From contig NZ_PEGH01000012.1 in NCBI RefSeq assembly GCF_002737755.1, positions 62,001 to 126,000 on the forward strand: DNA of 64,000 nt, in the 5' to 3' direction. A program made the translations under genes and the position numbers. Of this stretch, positions 24,095 to 33,148 are shown piece after piece; positions within the stretch are counted from its first letter, which is position 1; the number at the start of each line of letters is the position of its first letter. Below the pieces are notes generated by a model, which saw only the letters and a program-made list of their open reading frames with translations, was not told the DNA's origin and searched no databases. The DNA comes from Caulobacter sp. BP25. GTDB taxonomy: Bacteria; Pseudomonadota; Alphaproteobacteria; Caulobacterales; Caulobacteraceae.

Positions 24095-25597
24095 CTAGAA
24101 CTCTTCCCACTCGGCGGCCGGAGCCGTGGCGGCCGCTGCGCCCGGGCGGGTGAAGGCGCGAAGGCGGGCCTGCTGCTCGGCCACGGGGTTGCGCGCGGGC
24201 GCGTGACGCTCCGCCTGGGCGGGCTCAGGACGAGCGCTGCCCACCTGGAAGCGTGACACCTGCCGCGTCAGGTCCAAGGCTTCGGCTCGCAAGGTGGCCG
24301 AGGCGGTGTTGGCCTGCTCGACCATGGCGGCGTTCTGCTGGGTCACCTGATCCATCTGGTTCACCGCAGCGTTCACCTCGTTGAGACCGAGCGCTTGCTC
24401 CTGGGACGAGACGGCCATATCGCGGATCAAGCTGTTGATCTGCCCGACCTTGGCGACGATGCCTTCAAGCGCCTGACCCGTATCGTCAACGAGGCGCACG
24501 CCGCGCTCGACCTGGGCCGTGCTGCCGGCGATAAGGGTCTTGATCTCCTTGGCCGCTTCGGCGGAGCGTTGCGCCAGGGCTCGTACCTCCTGCGCGACAA
24601 CGGCGAAACCTCGACCGGCTTCACCCGCCCGCGCGGCTTCGACGCCTGCGTTCAGAGCCAAGAGGTTGGTCTGGAAGGCGATCTCGTCGATCACGCCGAT
24701 GATCTGCGTGATCTGACCCGAAGACTTCTCGATCTCGCCCATGGCGGCGACGGCCTCGCGCACGACCTCGCCAGAGCGGTCTGCTTCGGCGCTGGCGGTC
24801 GCTGCGGCGTCAGACGCCTGTTTGGCGCCCTCGGCGCTACGCTTGACTGTGGCGGTGATCTCGTCGAGCGCGGCGGCGGTCTCCTCCAGGCTGGAAGCCT
24901 GCTGCTCGGTCCGCTTGGCCAGGTCGTTCGAGGCGCTGGCGATCTCGTTCGAGCCATTCTCCATGCTGCGCGCCGTCTGGGCGATCACGGCCATGGCGTC
25001 CTTCAGGCTTTCGATCGCAGCGTTGAAGTCCTGCTTGAGCTGCGCATAGCGACCGTCTAAAGCGGCGTCGATGCAGGCGGTCAAGTCGCCCTGGGCCAGG
25101 CGACGCAGGCTTTCAGCCAGAGCAGACACGACCATGTCCTGCTCCTCATGGGTCTGCTTGCGTTCGGCCTCGGCGCGTTGACGCTCCTGCTCGATGGCGG
25201 TGATGTCGATGGCGAACTTGATGACCTTCGACGGACGGCCGTTCTTGTCGAAGATCGGATTGTAGGAAGCCTGTATCCAGATCTCCTTGCCGCCCTTGCC
25301 CACGCGGCGGAACTTGGCCGACAGATACTCGCCGGCGTTCAAGCGCCGCCAGAACTCGCGATATTCCGTGCTCGACGCGTAGGCAGGGTCGACGAACAGG
25401 CTGTGGCGCTGGCCTTGGATGTCGCTCAGGCTATAGCCCATCGTATTCAGGAAATTCTCGTTGGCGCTAAGGACCACGCCGTCGAGATTGAATTCGATAA
25501 CCGCCTGGGAGCGTTGGATGGCGTCGACGACGCCCTGCAAGTCGGCGAGCTTGTTCGAGGCGTCGCTGTCTTGGCGATTGAAGGAGAACAGCGCCAT
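24095..25597 (-). CDS. Soluble PAS-domain methyl-accepting chemotaxis protein
   Basis: 500 residues with no membrane helix. A PAS domain (about 25-135; [23 protein letters not shown] and a PAC-like [14 protein letters not shown]) is followed by a linker helix, a short HAMP-like region ([26 protein letters not shown]) and the signalling domain with the hairpin tip [31 protein letters not shown]. Flanking regions hold Glu/Gln-rich methylation helices. The C-terminal tail is a 50-residue flexible linker ending EWEEF, which fits the xWxxF CheR/CheB tether. It probably senses an internal redox or energy signal, as in Aer. It converges with der, ending three bases from it. Confidence 0.93.
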   Translation of the reverse strand: MALFSFNRQDSDASNKLADLQGVVDAIQRSQAVIEFNLDGVVLSANENFLNTMGYSLSDIQGQRHSLFVDPAYASSTEYREFWRRLNAGEYLSAKFRRVGKGGKEIWIQASYNPIFDKNGRPSKVIKFAIDITAIEQERQRAEAERKQTHEEQDMVVSALAESLRRLAQGDLTACIDAALDGRYAQLKQDFNAAIESLKDAMAVIAQTARSMENGSNEIASASNDLAKRTEQQASSLEETAAALDEITATVKRSAEGAKQASDAAATASAEADRSGEVVREAVAAMGEIEKSSGQITQIIGVIDEIAFQTNLLALNAGVEAARAGEAGRGFAVVAQEVRALAQRSAEAAKEIKTLIAGSTAQVERGVRLVDDTGQALEGIVAKVGQINSLIRDMAVSSQEQALGLNEVNAAVNQMDQVTQQNAAMVEQANTASATLRAEALDLTRQVSRFQVGSARPEPAQAERHAPARNPVAEQQARLRAFTRPGAAAATAPAAEWEEF

Positions 25598-25793
25598 CGT
25601 CGCGCCCCTGCTGCATTGAGATGAATGTTCTCAGGTGTCTGACGGTAGCGTTAATGGAGGAATAATTCTCGACCCAGAGGGCGGAATGTCGCGCCGTGTC
25701 GGCCACGGCCGATCACGCCAGGCGGTGGGCTGGCTAGGGGGCAACTCTGGCGGGTTGGCGCCGAGGCGATGGCTGGACCGTCCGCGAATCGCC

Positions 25794-26549
25794 TCAGGCG
25801 TCGATGCTGGGAGACTCCTGGCCACGCTCCTTGAAGCGGACCACGCCCTTTGGAGGTTCCCGACCGGGGCGAACCAGATCGACGATGAACGGAACGATCG
25901 TCTCCGGCGCGGGCACGGTCTTTGGGTCTTCGCCCGGGAAGGCGCCGGCGCGCATCTTTGTGCGCATGGCGCCCGGATCGACGCAGAAGGCGCGGACGGC
26001 GGTGTTCTCGGTCTCGTCGGCATAGACGTCAACCAGGGCCTCAAGCGCCGCCTTGGTGGTCGCGTAGACGCCCCAGAAGGCCGGGCGGGTGCGCGCGACG
26101 CTGCTGGAGAAGAACAGGGCCCGGCCAGCGTCCGACGCGCGCAGCAGTGGGTCCATCGATCTGATCAAGCGCCAGTTGGCCGTCAGGTTGGTGCTCAGCA
26201 CCATGTCCCAGCCCTTGGGCTCCAGGTGACTGATCGGGGTGAGGGGACCCAACAGGGCGGCCGCGCCGACCAGGATGTCGAGCTTGCCCCAGCGTTCGTG
26301 GATCGCCGCGCCCAGGTGATCCAGACCATCGGCCTCGCGCAGGTCCAGCGGGACCAGGGTCGCGCGCTCGCCGGTGGCGGCCAGGATGGCGTCGTCCAGG
26401 GCCTCTAGCGCGCCTTGGGTGCGGCCCACGGCGATGACGTGAGCGCCGGCCTTGGCCAAACCCAGGGCGACCGCCTCGCCGATGCCGCGCGTGGCGCCGG
26501 TGACGAGAGCGATGCGGCCGGCCAGTGGCTTGGAGGAGTCGAAGGTCAT
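25794..26549 (-). CDS. SDR-family NAD(P)-dependent oxidoreductase
   Basis: 251 residues. Nucleotide-binding motif TGATRGIGEA (about 17-26), then DLRE, an NxxA-like region GAAALLGPL, catalytic Ser in SSSVAR and YATTK as the YxxxK motif. The fold is the classical short-chain dehydrogenase/reductase; substrate is unknown. The annotation of E. coli YciK-like proteins is similar in general character. It ends with DPGAMRTKMR, typical for the post-catalytic segment. It lies 48 bp downstream on the same strand as the SBF transporter and could share its transcript start. Confidence 0.88.
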   Translation of the reverse strand: MTFDSSKPLAGRIALVTGATRGIGEAVALGLAKAGAHVIAVGRTQGALEALDDAILAATGERATLVPLDLREADGLDHLGAAIHERWGKLDILVGAAALLGPLTPISHLEPKGWDMVLSTNLTANWRLIRSMDPLLRASDAGRALFFSSSVARTRPAFWGVYATTKAALEALVDVYADETENTAVRAFCVDPGAMRTKMRAGAFPGEDPKTVPAPETIVPFIVDLVRPGREPPKGVVRFKERGQESPSIDA

Positions 26550-26597
26550 GGGCGCGTTCTAGAGCAGGGATGGAGAAACGGAAACCGCGGGAAACCC

Positions 26598-27581
26598 TTA
26601 AGCCTCGGCTTCCTTGGTCTGCTTGGCGTAGTGCTGGGCGATGATCGAACAGGCCATCAGCTGGATCTGGTGAAAGATCATCAGTGGCAGGACGATGATC
26701 CCGGCGGTTGGGCCGGGGAACAGGATGCCCGCCATTGGCACGCCGGTCGCCAGGCTCTTCTTGGAGCCGCAGAAGGTGATCGCCTTCTCGTCCTCGGGCG
26801 AGAAGCCTAGAGCGCGCGCGCCGAAGGTCGTCGCCGCCAGCACGATCGCCAGCAGAACGCCACAGACCACCAGAAGGATCAGAAGCTGCAGCGGCGAAAT
26901 CCTGTGCCAGATGCCGCCGACCACGGCCGCGCTGAAGGCCGAGTAGACGACCAGCAGGATCGAACCGCGATCGACATAGCCGATCAGGCCCTTGTGCTTG
27001 GTGATCCAAGCGCTGACCAGCGGCCGCGCCAGCTGGCCGGCGATGAACGGCAGCAGCAACTGGACGACGATATCGCGCACCGACTGCCAGCCGCCCGCCG
27101 CGCCGCCTTGGGTGTGCATCAGCAGGCCCACGAGCACCGGCGTGATGAAGATGCCGAACAGGTTCGAGGCGCTGGCCGCCACGACGGCGGCGGCGACATT
27201 ACCTCGCGCGATCGAGGTGAAGGCGATCGACGACTGAACGGTCGAGGGCAGGCAGCACAGGAACAGGATGCCGGCCGCCAGGGTCGGCGGCAGCACGCCG
27301 ATCTTGCTGATGACCAGGCCCAGCACCGGGAACATCACGAAGGTGAAGCCCAGGATCAGCAGGTGCAGGCGCCAATGGGTGACGCCGGCGACGACGGACT
27401 CCCGCGACAGCTTCGCGCCATGCAGGAAGAACAGCAGGGCGATCGCCAGCTTGACGACGATCGACAGGCCATGCGCCGCCTCGCCCCGAACCGGCAGGAT
27501 CGAGGCCAGCACGACCATGCCGAACAGGGCGATCACATAAGGCTCGAGCTTCAGCTTCTCGAGCAGACCCTTCAGACCCAT
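26598..27581 (-). CDS. SBF-like bile acid:sodium symporter family transporter
   Basis: 327 residues with nine to ten predicted membrane helices (for example YVIALFGMVVLASILPV, LVISKIGVLPPTLAAGILFLC and FGIFITPVLVGLLM). Motifs CCLPSTVQSSIAFTSIARGN and FCGSKKSLATGVPMA are those of the YfeH/SBF-like family (DUF4137-type), which differs from the true ileal bile-acid carriers; the substrate of bacterial members is mostly unknown. It begins 13 bases after the purF stop codon on the same strand, so it belongs to the radA-cvpA-purF transcript. Confidence 0.87.
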   Translation of the reverse strand: MGLKGLLEKLKLEPYVIALFGMVVLASILPVRGEAAHGLSIVVKLAIALLFFLHGAKLSRESVVAGVTHWRLHLLILGFTFVMFPVLGLVISKIGVLPPTLAAGILFLCCLPSTVQSSIAFTSIARGNVAAAVVAASASNLFGIFITPVLVGLLMHTQGGAAGGWQSVRDIVVQLLLPFIAGQLARPLVSAWITKHKGLIGYVDRGSILLVVYSAFSAAVVGGIWHRISPLQLLILLVVCGVLLAIVLAATTFGARALGFSPEDEKAITFCGSKKSLATGVPMAGILFPGPTAGIIVLPLMIFHQIQLMACSIIAQHYAKQTKEAEA

Positions 27582-27594
27582 GCGGGCGGCGACT

Positions 27595-29097
27595 TTAGGC
27601 GCTGACCAGCAGCGACAGCTGCTTGTCGTTGGCTTCGTTGCGGCCTTCGGCGATCTCGCGGTCCGTCAGGCGGGTCGGATAGTCGCCGGTGAAGTAGTGG
27701 TCGGTGAACTGCGGCGCGGCCGGGTCGCGGGTGCCAGCCTCCAGGGCGTCGTACAGGCCCTCGACCGACAGGAAGCCCAGGCTGTCGACTTCCAGGAACT
27801 TGGCCATCTCTTCCAGCGACTTGTTGGCCGCCAGCAGTTGTTCACGCTCGGGCATGTCGATGCCGTAGAAGTCGGGCCACTTGATCGGCGGGCTGGCCGA
27901 GCGGAGGTGGACCTCCGTGGCGCCGGCCTCGCGGACCATACGCACGATCTTCAGCGAGGTGGTGCCGCGCACGATCGAGTCGTCGATCAGCACCACGCGC
28001 TTGCCGGCCAGAACGGCGCGGTTGGGGCTGTGCTTCATGCGCACGCCCAGTTCGCGGACGCCTTGCGTCGGCTGGATGAAGGTGCGGCCCACATAGTGGT
28101 TGCGGATGATGCCCATCTCGAAGGGCAGACCGCTTTCCTGGGCGTAGCCCAAAGCAGCGGGCACGCCGCTGTCGGGCACCGGCACCACGACGTCGGCCTC
28201 GACGCCGGTCTCCTTGGCCAGGTTGTGGCCCATGCGCTTGCGCACGCCATAGACCGAGCGGCCGTTCACGACGCTGTCGGGACGGGCGAAATAGACATAC
28301 TCGAACACGCAGGGCCGAGCGGCCTTGGCCTGGAACGGCTTGGTCGAGGTGACGCCGGTCTCCTCGATCACCACCATCTCGCCGTGCTCGACGTCGCGCA
28401 CGAAGCGGGCGCCGATCATGTCGAGCGCGCAGGTCTCGGAAGCCAGGACCGGCTTGCCATCCAGATCGCCCAGCACCAGCGGGCGAATGCCCAGCGGGTC
28501 GCGCATGCCGATCATCTTCTTGTTGGTGATGGCCACCAGGGCGTAACCGCCCTCGATCTGGCTGACCGCGTCGACGAAGCGGTCGACGATCTTGGCCTTC
28601 CGCGAGCGGGCGATCAGGTGAAGGATCACCTCGCTGTCCGAGGTCGACTGGAAGATCGCGCCTTCCTGCACCAGGCGCTCGCGCAGGGTCAGGAAATTGG
28701 TCAGGTTGCCGTTGTGGGCGATCGCGACGCCGCCGGTCTCAAGATCGGCGAACATCGGCTGGACGTTGCGAATGCCCGCGCCGCCGGCCGTCGAATAGCG
28801 CGTGTGGCCGATGGCCATGTTGCCGGGCAGGCGCTGGACGAGGTCCGCGCCGGTGAAGGCGTCGCCGACATGGCCCATATGGCGTTCAGTGTGGAAGCGG
28901 TTGCCGTCGAAGGCGGCGATGCCGCAGGCTTCCTGGCCGCGATGCTGTAGGGCGTGCAGGCCCAGGGCCGCGATGGCCGCCGCGTCTCGGACGCCGAAGA
29001 CGCCGAACACGCCGCACTCCAGGCGCAACGTGTCATCCTCGGGATCGCGCCAAGCGGGGGACGAATAGCGGTCGGTCGACTGGCCCAGGAAGCTCAT
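27595..29097 (-). CDS. purF: Amidophosphoribosyltransferase
   Basis: 500 residues. It makes phosphoribosylamine from PRPP and glutamine, the first step of purine synthesis. Glutaminase domain: propeptide of 27 residues then C28 (ECGVFGVFG), which becomes the N-terminal nucleophile after processing; GHTRYSTAGG and RGQEACGIAA are typical. PRTase domain: PRPP motif VVLIDDSIVRGTTS. Propeptide-type enzymes such as B. subtilis PurF carry a 4Fe-4S cluster held partly by a C-terminal CxxCxxC-like segment; here the region reads PAAPQFTDHYFTGDYP with no cysteine. Its start overlaps the cvpA stop by four bases. Confidence 0.97.
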   Translation of the reverse strand: MSFLGQSTDRYSSPAWRDPEDDTLRLECGVFGVFGVRDAAAIAALGLHALQHRGQEACGIAAFDGNRFHTERHMGHVGDAFTGADLVQRLPGNMAIGHTRYSTAGGAGIRNVQPMFADLETGGVAIAHNGNLTNFLTLRERLVQEGAIFQSTSDSEVILHLIARSRKAKIVDRFVDAVSQIEGGYALVAITNKKMIGMRDPLGIRPLVLGDLDGKPVLASETCALDMIGARFVRDVEHGEMVVIEETGVTSTKPFQAKAARPCVFEYVYFARPDSVVNGRSVYGVRKRMGHNLAKETGVEADVVVPVPDSGVPAALGYAQESGLPFEMGIIRNHYVGRTFIQPTQGVRELGVRMKHSPNRAVLAGKRVVLIDDSIVRGTTSLKIVRMVREAGATEVHLRSASPPIKWPDFYGIDMPEREQLLAANKSLEEMAKFLEVDSLGFLSVEGLYDALEAGTRDPAAPQFTDHYFTGDYPTRLTDREIAEGRNEANDKQLSLLVSA

Positions 29098-29723
29098 CGC
29101 GATTTCTCCACCAGATCGTCGAGGTCCCGACGCTGGTTCTTGTCATAGCCTTTTCCCGACGATTCCTCGCCGGACGTATTGTCGCCGCCGTCCTTAGCCC
29201 CGTCGTGGACAGCGTCCTTGATCGCGGGAGCCAGCTTGCCGGCCAGCGCCTTGCCTTTCGGTGCAAAGACCTTGAGGGCTTTGCCGCTGACTTCGGACAG
29301 AGGATAGAAAATTGAGTCCTCGACCCAGCGCGGCATTCGATCCGGCGGCGTCGCCAGGTGCAGCAATAGATTGAAAACGCCCAGCACGACGCAGGCGCGG
29401 ACCAGGCCAAAGCTCGCGCCGATGGCGTTGTCGAGCGTTCCGGCCGAGGTCTGCTGCAGGCTGGCGGTGAGCCGCGCGCCGATCAGGCGGAAGATCAGGA
29501 AGAAGACCACGAACACGACTAGCACCGCCGCGCCGGTGGCGGCCCAGTCCGGGTCCATCAACTCGCGGAACAGAGGGCCGCTGAAGCGCAGACCGAAGAG
29601 GGCGATGGCGGCGGCGAGGATGAAGGACAGAAACGAGGTCAGCTCGCGTGAAGCGCCGCGAATCCAGCCCGTGACGCCCGAGATGAGCAGCAGTAGGCCG
29701 GCGATGATGTCGAAAGGCGTCAC
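29094..29723 (-). CDS. cvpA: CvpA family inner membrane protein
   Basis: 209 residues. Four membrane helices (IIAGLLLLISGVTGWIRG, LSFILAAAIALFGLRF, GAAVLVVFVVFFLIFRL and ASFGLVRACVVLGVFNLLL) match CvpA, named for colicin V production but found broadly next to purF. A hydrophilic C-terminal tail (about 140-209) is rich in Lys, Asp and Gly. Exact role is unclear; links to envelope stress tolerance have been reported for enterobacteria. It overlaps radA by four bases upstream and purF by four downstream, which shows tight coupling. Confidence 0.92.
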   Translation of the reverse strand: MTPFDIIAGLLLLISGVTGWIRGASRELTSFLSFILAAAIALFGLRFSGPLFRELMDPDWAATGAAVLVVFVVFFLIFRLIGARLTASLQQTSAGTLDNAIGASFGLVRACVVLGVFNLLLHLATPPDRMPRWVEDSIFYPLSEVSGKALKVFAPKGKALAGKLAPAIKDAVHDGAKDGGDNTSGEESSGKGYDKNQRRDLDDLVEKSR

Positions 29724-31102
29724 GTCAGGCTCGTCCAGATCTCGTCACCGATGCGGCGCACGGCGTCGGCCAGGCGGGCCACGCCTGCGACCGGCAACGA
29801 TCCGCCGCCTTCAGGCAGGCCGGCGAGCGGTCCAAGCGCCCGGCCAAATCCCAATTTCGCGGCTTCCTTCAAACGAGTCTCCATCCGGCTGACGGGTCTG
29901 ACTTCGCCCGACAGACTGACCTCGCCGAACACGACGCAGTCCTGGGGCAGGGCGACGTCCAGGGCGGAAGAGGCCAAGGCCGCCGCCGCCGCGAGATCCG
30001 CCGCCGGTTCGGTGATGCGAAGGCCGCCGGCGACGTTCAGATAGACGTCCTTGTCGCCAAAACCAAGGCCGCATCGGGCCTCGAGTACGGCGAGCACCAT
30101 GGCCAGACGTCCGGAATCCCATCCGACAACCGCTCGGCGCGGTGTTCCGTACGCGGAAGGCGCGACCAAGGCCTGGAATTCCACCAGCACGGGCCGGCTG
30201 CCCTCGATGCCGGCGAACACCGCCGCGCCGGCCGCGCGCTCGCCGCCTTCGTTCAGGAACAGGGCCGAGGGGTTCTTGACCTCGCGCAGGCCGACGTCGC
30301 CCATCTCGAAGACGCCGATCTCGTCGGTGGCGCCGAAGCGGTTCTTGGCCCCGCGCAGGATGCGGAACGGATAGCCGCGCTCGCCCTCGAAGCTGAGGAC
30401 GGCGTCGACGAGGTGCTCGACGACTCGCGGGCCGGCGATCTGGCCGTCCTTGGTGACGTGGCCCACCAGCAGGATCGCCACGCCCTTCTTCTTGGCCAGG
30501 CGCACCAGCTCGGTGGCGCAGGCGCGGACCTGGGTGACGGTGCCGGGACCGGCCTCGTGGGCGTCGCTCCACATCGTTTGGATGGAGTCGATGACCACGA
30601 GATCGAAGTTGTCGCGCTTGAGGCCATCCAGGATGTCGCGCAGCGCCGTTTCGGCTGCCAGGCTGACATTGGATTTGGCGAGACCCATCCGGTCGGCGCG
30701 GCCGCGGATCTGCTCCACGGCCTCTTCGCCGGAGATGTAGGCGCAGGACACCCCGCGCGCGGCGGCGCTGGCGCAGACCTGCAGCAGCAGGGTGGACTTG
30801 CCGACGCCCGGGTCGCCGCCGATCAGGATGGCCGAGCCCGGCACGACGCCGCCGCCGCAGACGCGGTCGAACTCGTCGACGCCGGTCAGGATGCGCGGGG
30901 GCGGAGCGGTCTCGCTTTCCAGGCCGGTGAACTGCAGGCCGCGCACGCGCGTGGCCTTGGTCGTCGACAGGGCGCCGGGTGGCTTGGCGCCCACCTCCTC
31001 GACCAGGGTGTTCCAGCTTTGGCAGGCGGGGCACTGTCCGGACCACTTGGTCTGGACCGCACCACAGGACTGGCAGGCGTAGACGGCGCCGTCGCGGGCC
31101 AT
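29720..31102 (-). CDS. radA: DNA repair protein RadA
   Basis: 460 residues. An N-terminal zinc finger (C10, C13, C24, C27), a RecA-like core with Walker A GGDPGVGKST and Walker B LVVIDSIQTMW, the diagnostic KNRFGATDEIGVFEM motif (about 245-260), and a C-terminal Lon-like domain (about 290-450). RadA is a branch-migration helicase acting in recombination and repair. It is complete and of normal length. The intergenic space to alr is 71 bp. It starts the radA-cvpA-purF-SBF overlapping run. Confidence 0.97.
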   Translation of the reverse strand: MARDGAVYACQSCGAVQTKWSGQCPACQSWNTLVEEVGAKPPGALSTTKATRVRGLQFTGLESETAPPPRILTGVDEFDRVCGGGVVPGSAILIGGDPGVGKSTLLLQVCASAAARGVSCAYISGEEAVEQIRGRADRMGLAKSNVSLAAETALRDILDGLKRDNFDLVVIDSIQTMWSDAHEAGPGTVTQVRACATELVRLAKKKGVAILLVGHVTKDGQIAGPRVVEHLVDAVLSFEGERGYPFRILRGAKNRFGATDEIGVFEMGDVGLREVKNPSALFLNEGGERAAGAAVFAGIEGSRPVLVEFQALVAPSAYGTPRRAVVGWDSGRLAMVLAVLEARCGLGFGDKDVYLNVAGGLRITEPAADLAAAAALASSALDVALPQDCVVFGEVSLSGEVRPVSRMETRLKEAAKLGFGRALGPLAGLPEGGGSLPVAGVARLADAVRRIGDEIWTSLT

Positions 31103-31173
31103 GAGGTCTCCTGATTCTCGGATGACGGGAGACTACAGGGTGTGGGCCGGCTGCGCCAAAGCCGGACGCAGGC

Positions 31174-32256
31174 TCAGCGGTAAATGCGCCGGGCGCGCGG
31201 GGCGATGTTGGTCAGCAGTTCATAGGCCGTGGTACCGGCCGCTGTCGCGGCGTCGTCGATCGGCATGTTCGCCCCCAGCAACTCAACCATGGCCCCGGGA
31301 CGCGCGGCGTCGCAGTCGGTCACGTCGATCGCCATCAGGTCCATCGAGACGCGACCCAGCATTGGCCGGCGGGCGCCGTCGAACCAGACCTGGCCCCTGG
31401 GATGGCTCGCGCGTGGGACGCCGTCGGCATAGCCCGCGCCGACGATGGCGATGCGGGTGGTGTCGGGCGCCGTCCAGGCTGCGCCGTAGCCGACGGTCTC
31501 GCCGCGCGGCACGACCCGAACCTGCAGGATGGGCGCTTCCACGGTGGCGACGGCGCGGATCTCGGGATGCGGCCGGCCTTCGGGGCCGCCGCCATAGAGG
31601 CTGATCCCCGGCCGAGCCTGATCGAAGCGATAGGCCTCGCCCAGGAACAGGCCCGCCGAATTGGCAAAGCTCTTGCGGGCGTTCGGCAGCAGCGCGACGG
31701 CTTCGCTGAAGCGCTCCAACTGCCTGGGGTTCATCGGGTGGTCAGGGACGTCGGCGCAGGCTAGGTGGCTAATCACCAGCTCCAGGTCCAAGCGCTTGAG
31801 CCGATCCATGGCCCCCAGCAGCACCTTCAGCTCTTCTGGGCGCAGGCCCAGGCGGTTCATGCCGGTGTCGAGGTGTAGGGCGGCCTTCAGGCGTCCTGAT
31901 CGGGCCTGGACGTTCCAGGCCTCGATCTGCGGCAGGCTGTTGAGCACGGGGATCAGGCGCGCGCCCTCCAAGGCGTCGCCAGAGCCCGGCGTCGCGCCGT
32001 CCAGGACGTAGATCGCCGCCTCGCGATCGCCCAGCGCCGCGCGCAGCGCAACGCCCTCGGCCACACGCGCGACATAGAAGCTCCGAACGCCTTCGTCCCA
32101 GAGGCGATCGGCGATGCGCGCCGCGCCCAGGCCATAGGCGTTGGCCTTGACCGCTGGCGCCAACTCAGCGTGGCCCGCGCGCGCCTTCAGGGCCGCATGG
32201 TTCGCGGCCAAGGCGTCGAGGTCGATCGTCAGGCGGGCGTCGTTGAGGTTGGTCAC
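31174..32256 (-). CDS. alr: Alanine racemase
   Basis: 360 residues. PLP-dependent enzyme producing D-alanine for peptidoglycan. The PLP lysine is K37 in [10 protein letters not shown]; the second catalytic residue is the Tyr in ETVGYGAAW, and [14 protein letters not shown] carries the conserved RxSMD block that helps bind the cofactor. Length is usual. The start ATG 32256 gives [19 protein letters not shown], the usual N-terminal beta strand. It is 39 bp downstream of marC and 71 bp upstream of radA, all on the minus strand. Confidence 0.96.
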   Translation of the reverse strand: MTNLNDARLTIDLDALAANHAALKARAGHAELAPAVKANAYGLGAARIADRLWDEGVRSFYVARVAEGVALRAALGDREAAIYVLDGATPGSGDALEGARLIPVLNSLPQIEAWNVQARSGRLKAALHLDTGMNRLGLRPEELKVLLGAMDRLKRLDLELVISHLACADVPDHPMNPRQLERFSEAVALLPNARKSFANSAGLFLGEAYRFDQARPGISLYGGGPEGRPHPEIRAVATVEAPILQVRVVPRGETVGYGAAWTAPDTTRIAIVGAGYADGVPRASHPRGQVWFDGARRPMLGRVSMDLMAIDVTDCDAARPGAMVELLGANMPIDDAATAAGTTAYELLTNIAPRARRIYR

Positions 32257-32295
32257 GGGGTGGGCGTAGCCGACGCGGGCCAGCGGTTCAACGAT

Positions 32296-32982
32296 TTAGC
32301 CGTGGTGGGCGGCCAGGAACTTGGCCACCAGGTTCTCCGCGCCGGAGGCGATGATCTGGACGCCGATGCACAGCAGCAGGAAAGCGACCAGTCGTGAGAG
32401 CACGCGGGCGCCGGCCGGACCCAGCATCCGCATCACGCGCTCGGAGGCGCTGTAGAGCAGCCAGACCATCAACGCGACCAAACCCGCGGCCAGACCCGCG
32501 CCGATGAAGAACGGCGCCACGGCGTCGCCTTCGGTCGGGCGCTGCGAGGAGAGGGCGATCGCGACCGAGATCGAGCCTGGGCCGGTCGTGAACGGCATGG
32601 TCAGCGGGAAGAAGGCGACGTCTTCGTGGCTCTGGGCCGTCTCGGTCTGGCTGGTCTTGCGATCCTCGTTCTCCTGCGGGTCCATCAAAAGGCCCCAGGC
32701 GCGGATCGCCACGACGAGGCCGCCCGCCACCCGCAGGGCGCCCAGGCTGACGCCGAAGAAGTTCAGGATGTAGCCGCCCAGCAGCAGCGAGCCCAAGAGC
32801 ACCAGGAAGGCGTAGAAGCCGATCTGCCGCGCCAGCTTTAGCCGCTCTTCGCGCGCACGGCCCGCCATCGCCTGGTGGAAGATCAGCGAGGCGCCGACCG
32901 GATTGACGATCGAGAACAGCGCCGGAAACGCGATCAGGAACGCGCCGACCAAGCTGGAGGTGGGCAGGGGGCTGAAATCCAT
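32296..32982 (-). CDS. MarC family integral membrane protein
   Basis: 228 residues with six predicted membrane helices (for example LVGAFLIAFPALFSIVNPVG, FYAFLVLLGSLLLGGYIL, and LSRLVAFLLLCIGVQIIASG). The conserved FPALFSIVNPVGA and PLTMPFTTGPGSISV motifs identify the MarC/UPF0056 family. Despite the name, no direct role in multiple antibiotic resistance is established. The loop between helices three and four is long and hydrophilic (ENEDRKTSQTETAQSHED). A TGTCATCCCGG-type palindromic repeat separates it from dnaB. Confidence 0.93.
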   Translation of the reverse strand: MDFSPLPTSSLVGAFLIAFPALFSIVNPVGASLIFHQAMAGRAREERLKLARQIGFYAFLVLLGSLLLGGYILNFFGVSLGALRVAGGLVVAIRAWGLLMDPQENEDRKTSQTETAQSHEDVAFFPLTMPFTTGPGSISVAIALSSQRPTEGDAVAPFFIGAGLAAGLVALMVWLLYSASERVMRMLGPAGARVLSRLVAFLLLCIGVQIIASGAENLVAKFLAAHHG

Positions 32983-33037
32983 GCGACTCGTCTGGGTTCA
33001 AGGGCGAGGCGGGGACGGTGGCTTAAACGCCAGACCT

Positions 33038-33138
33038 TGTCATCCCGGGCTGCACGCAGCGAAGACCCTGTGCCCCCGCAGGCGCCTGCGTTTCCAGCGG
33101 TCCCGGCTCGGCGCGCTACGCGCTTGGCCGGGATGACA
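33038..33138. repeat. Palindromic intergenic repeat, family 1, copy 1
   Basis: The ends TGTCATCCCGG (33038-33048) and CCGGGATGACA (33128-33138) are exact inverted repeats of 11 bp. The interior holds GCGAAGACCC and GCGCGCTACGCGC. The element sits between dnaB and marC. The same ends occur at 44430-44520 and 61960-62058, so this is a dispersed family resembling REP elements. Confidence 0.85.
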
Positions 33139-33148
33139 GTTCCAGGCG

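Noticed and set aside
29811..31046. Open frame of 411 codons on the minus strand
   Set aside because: It is a frame-shifted reading of radA, extremely Arg-rich, with no known domain.
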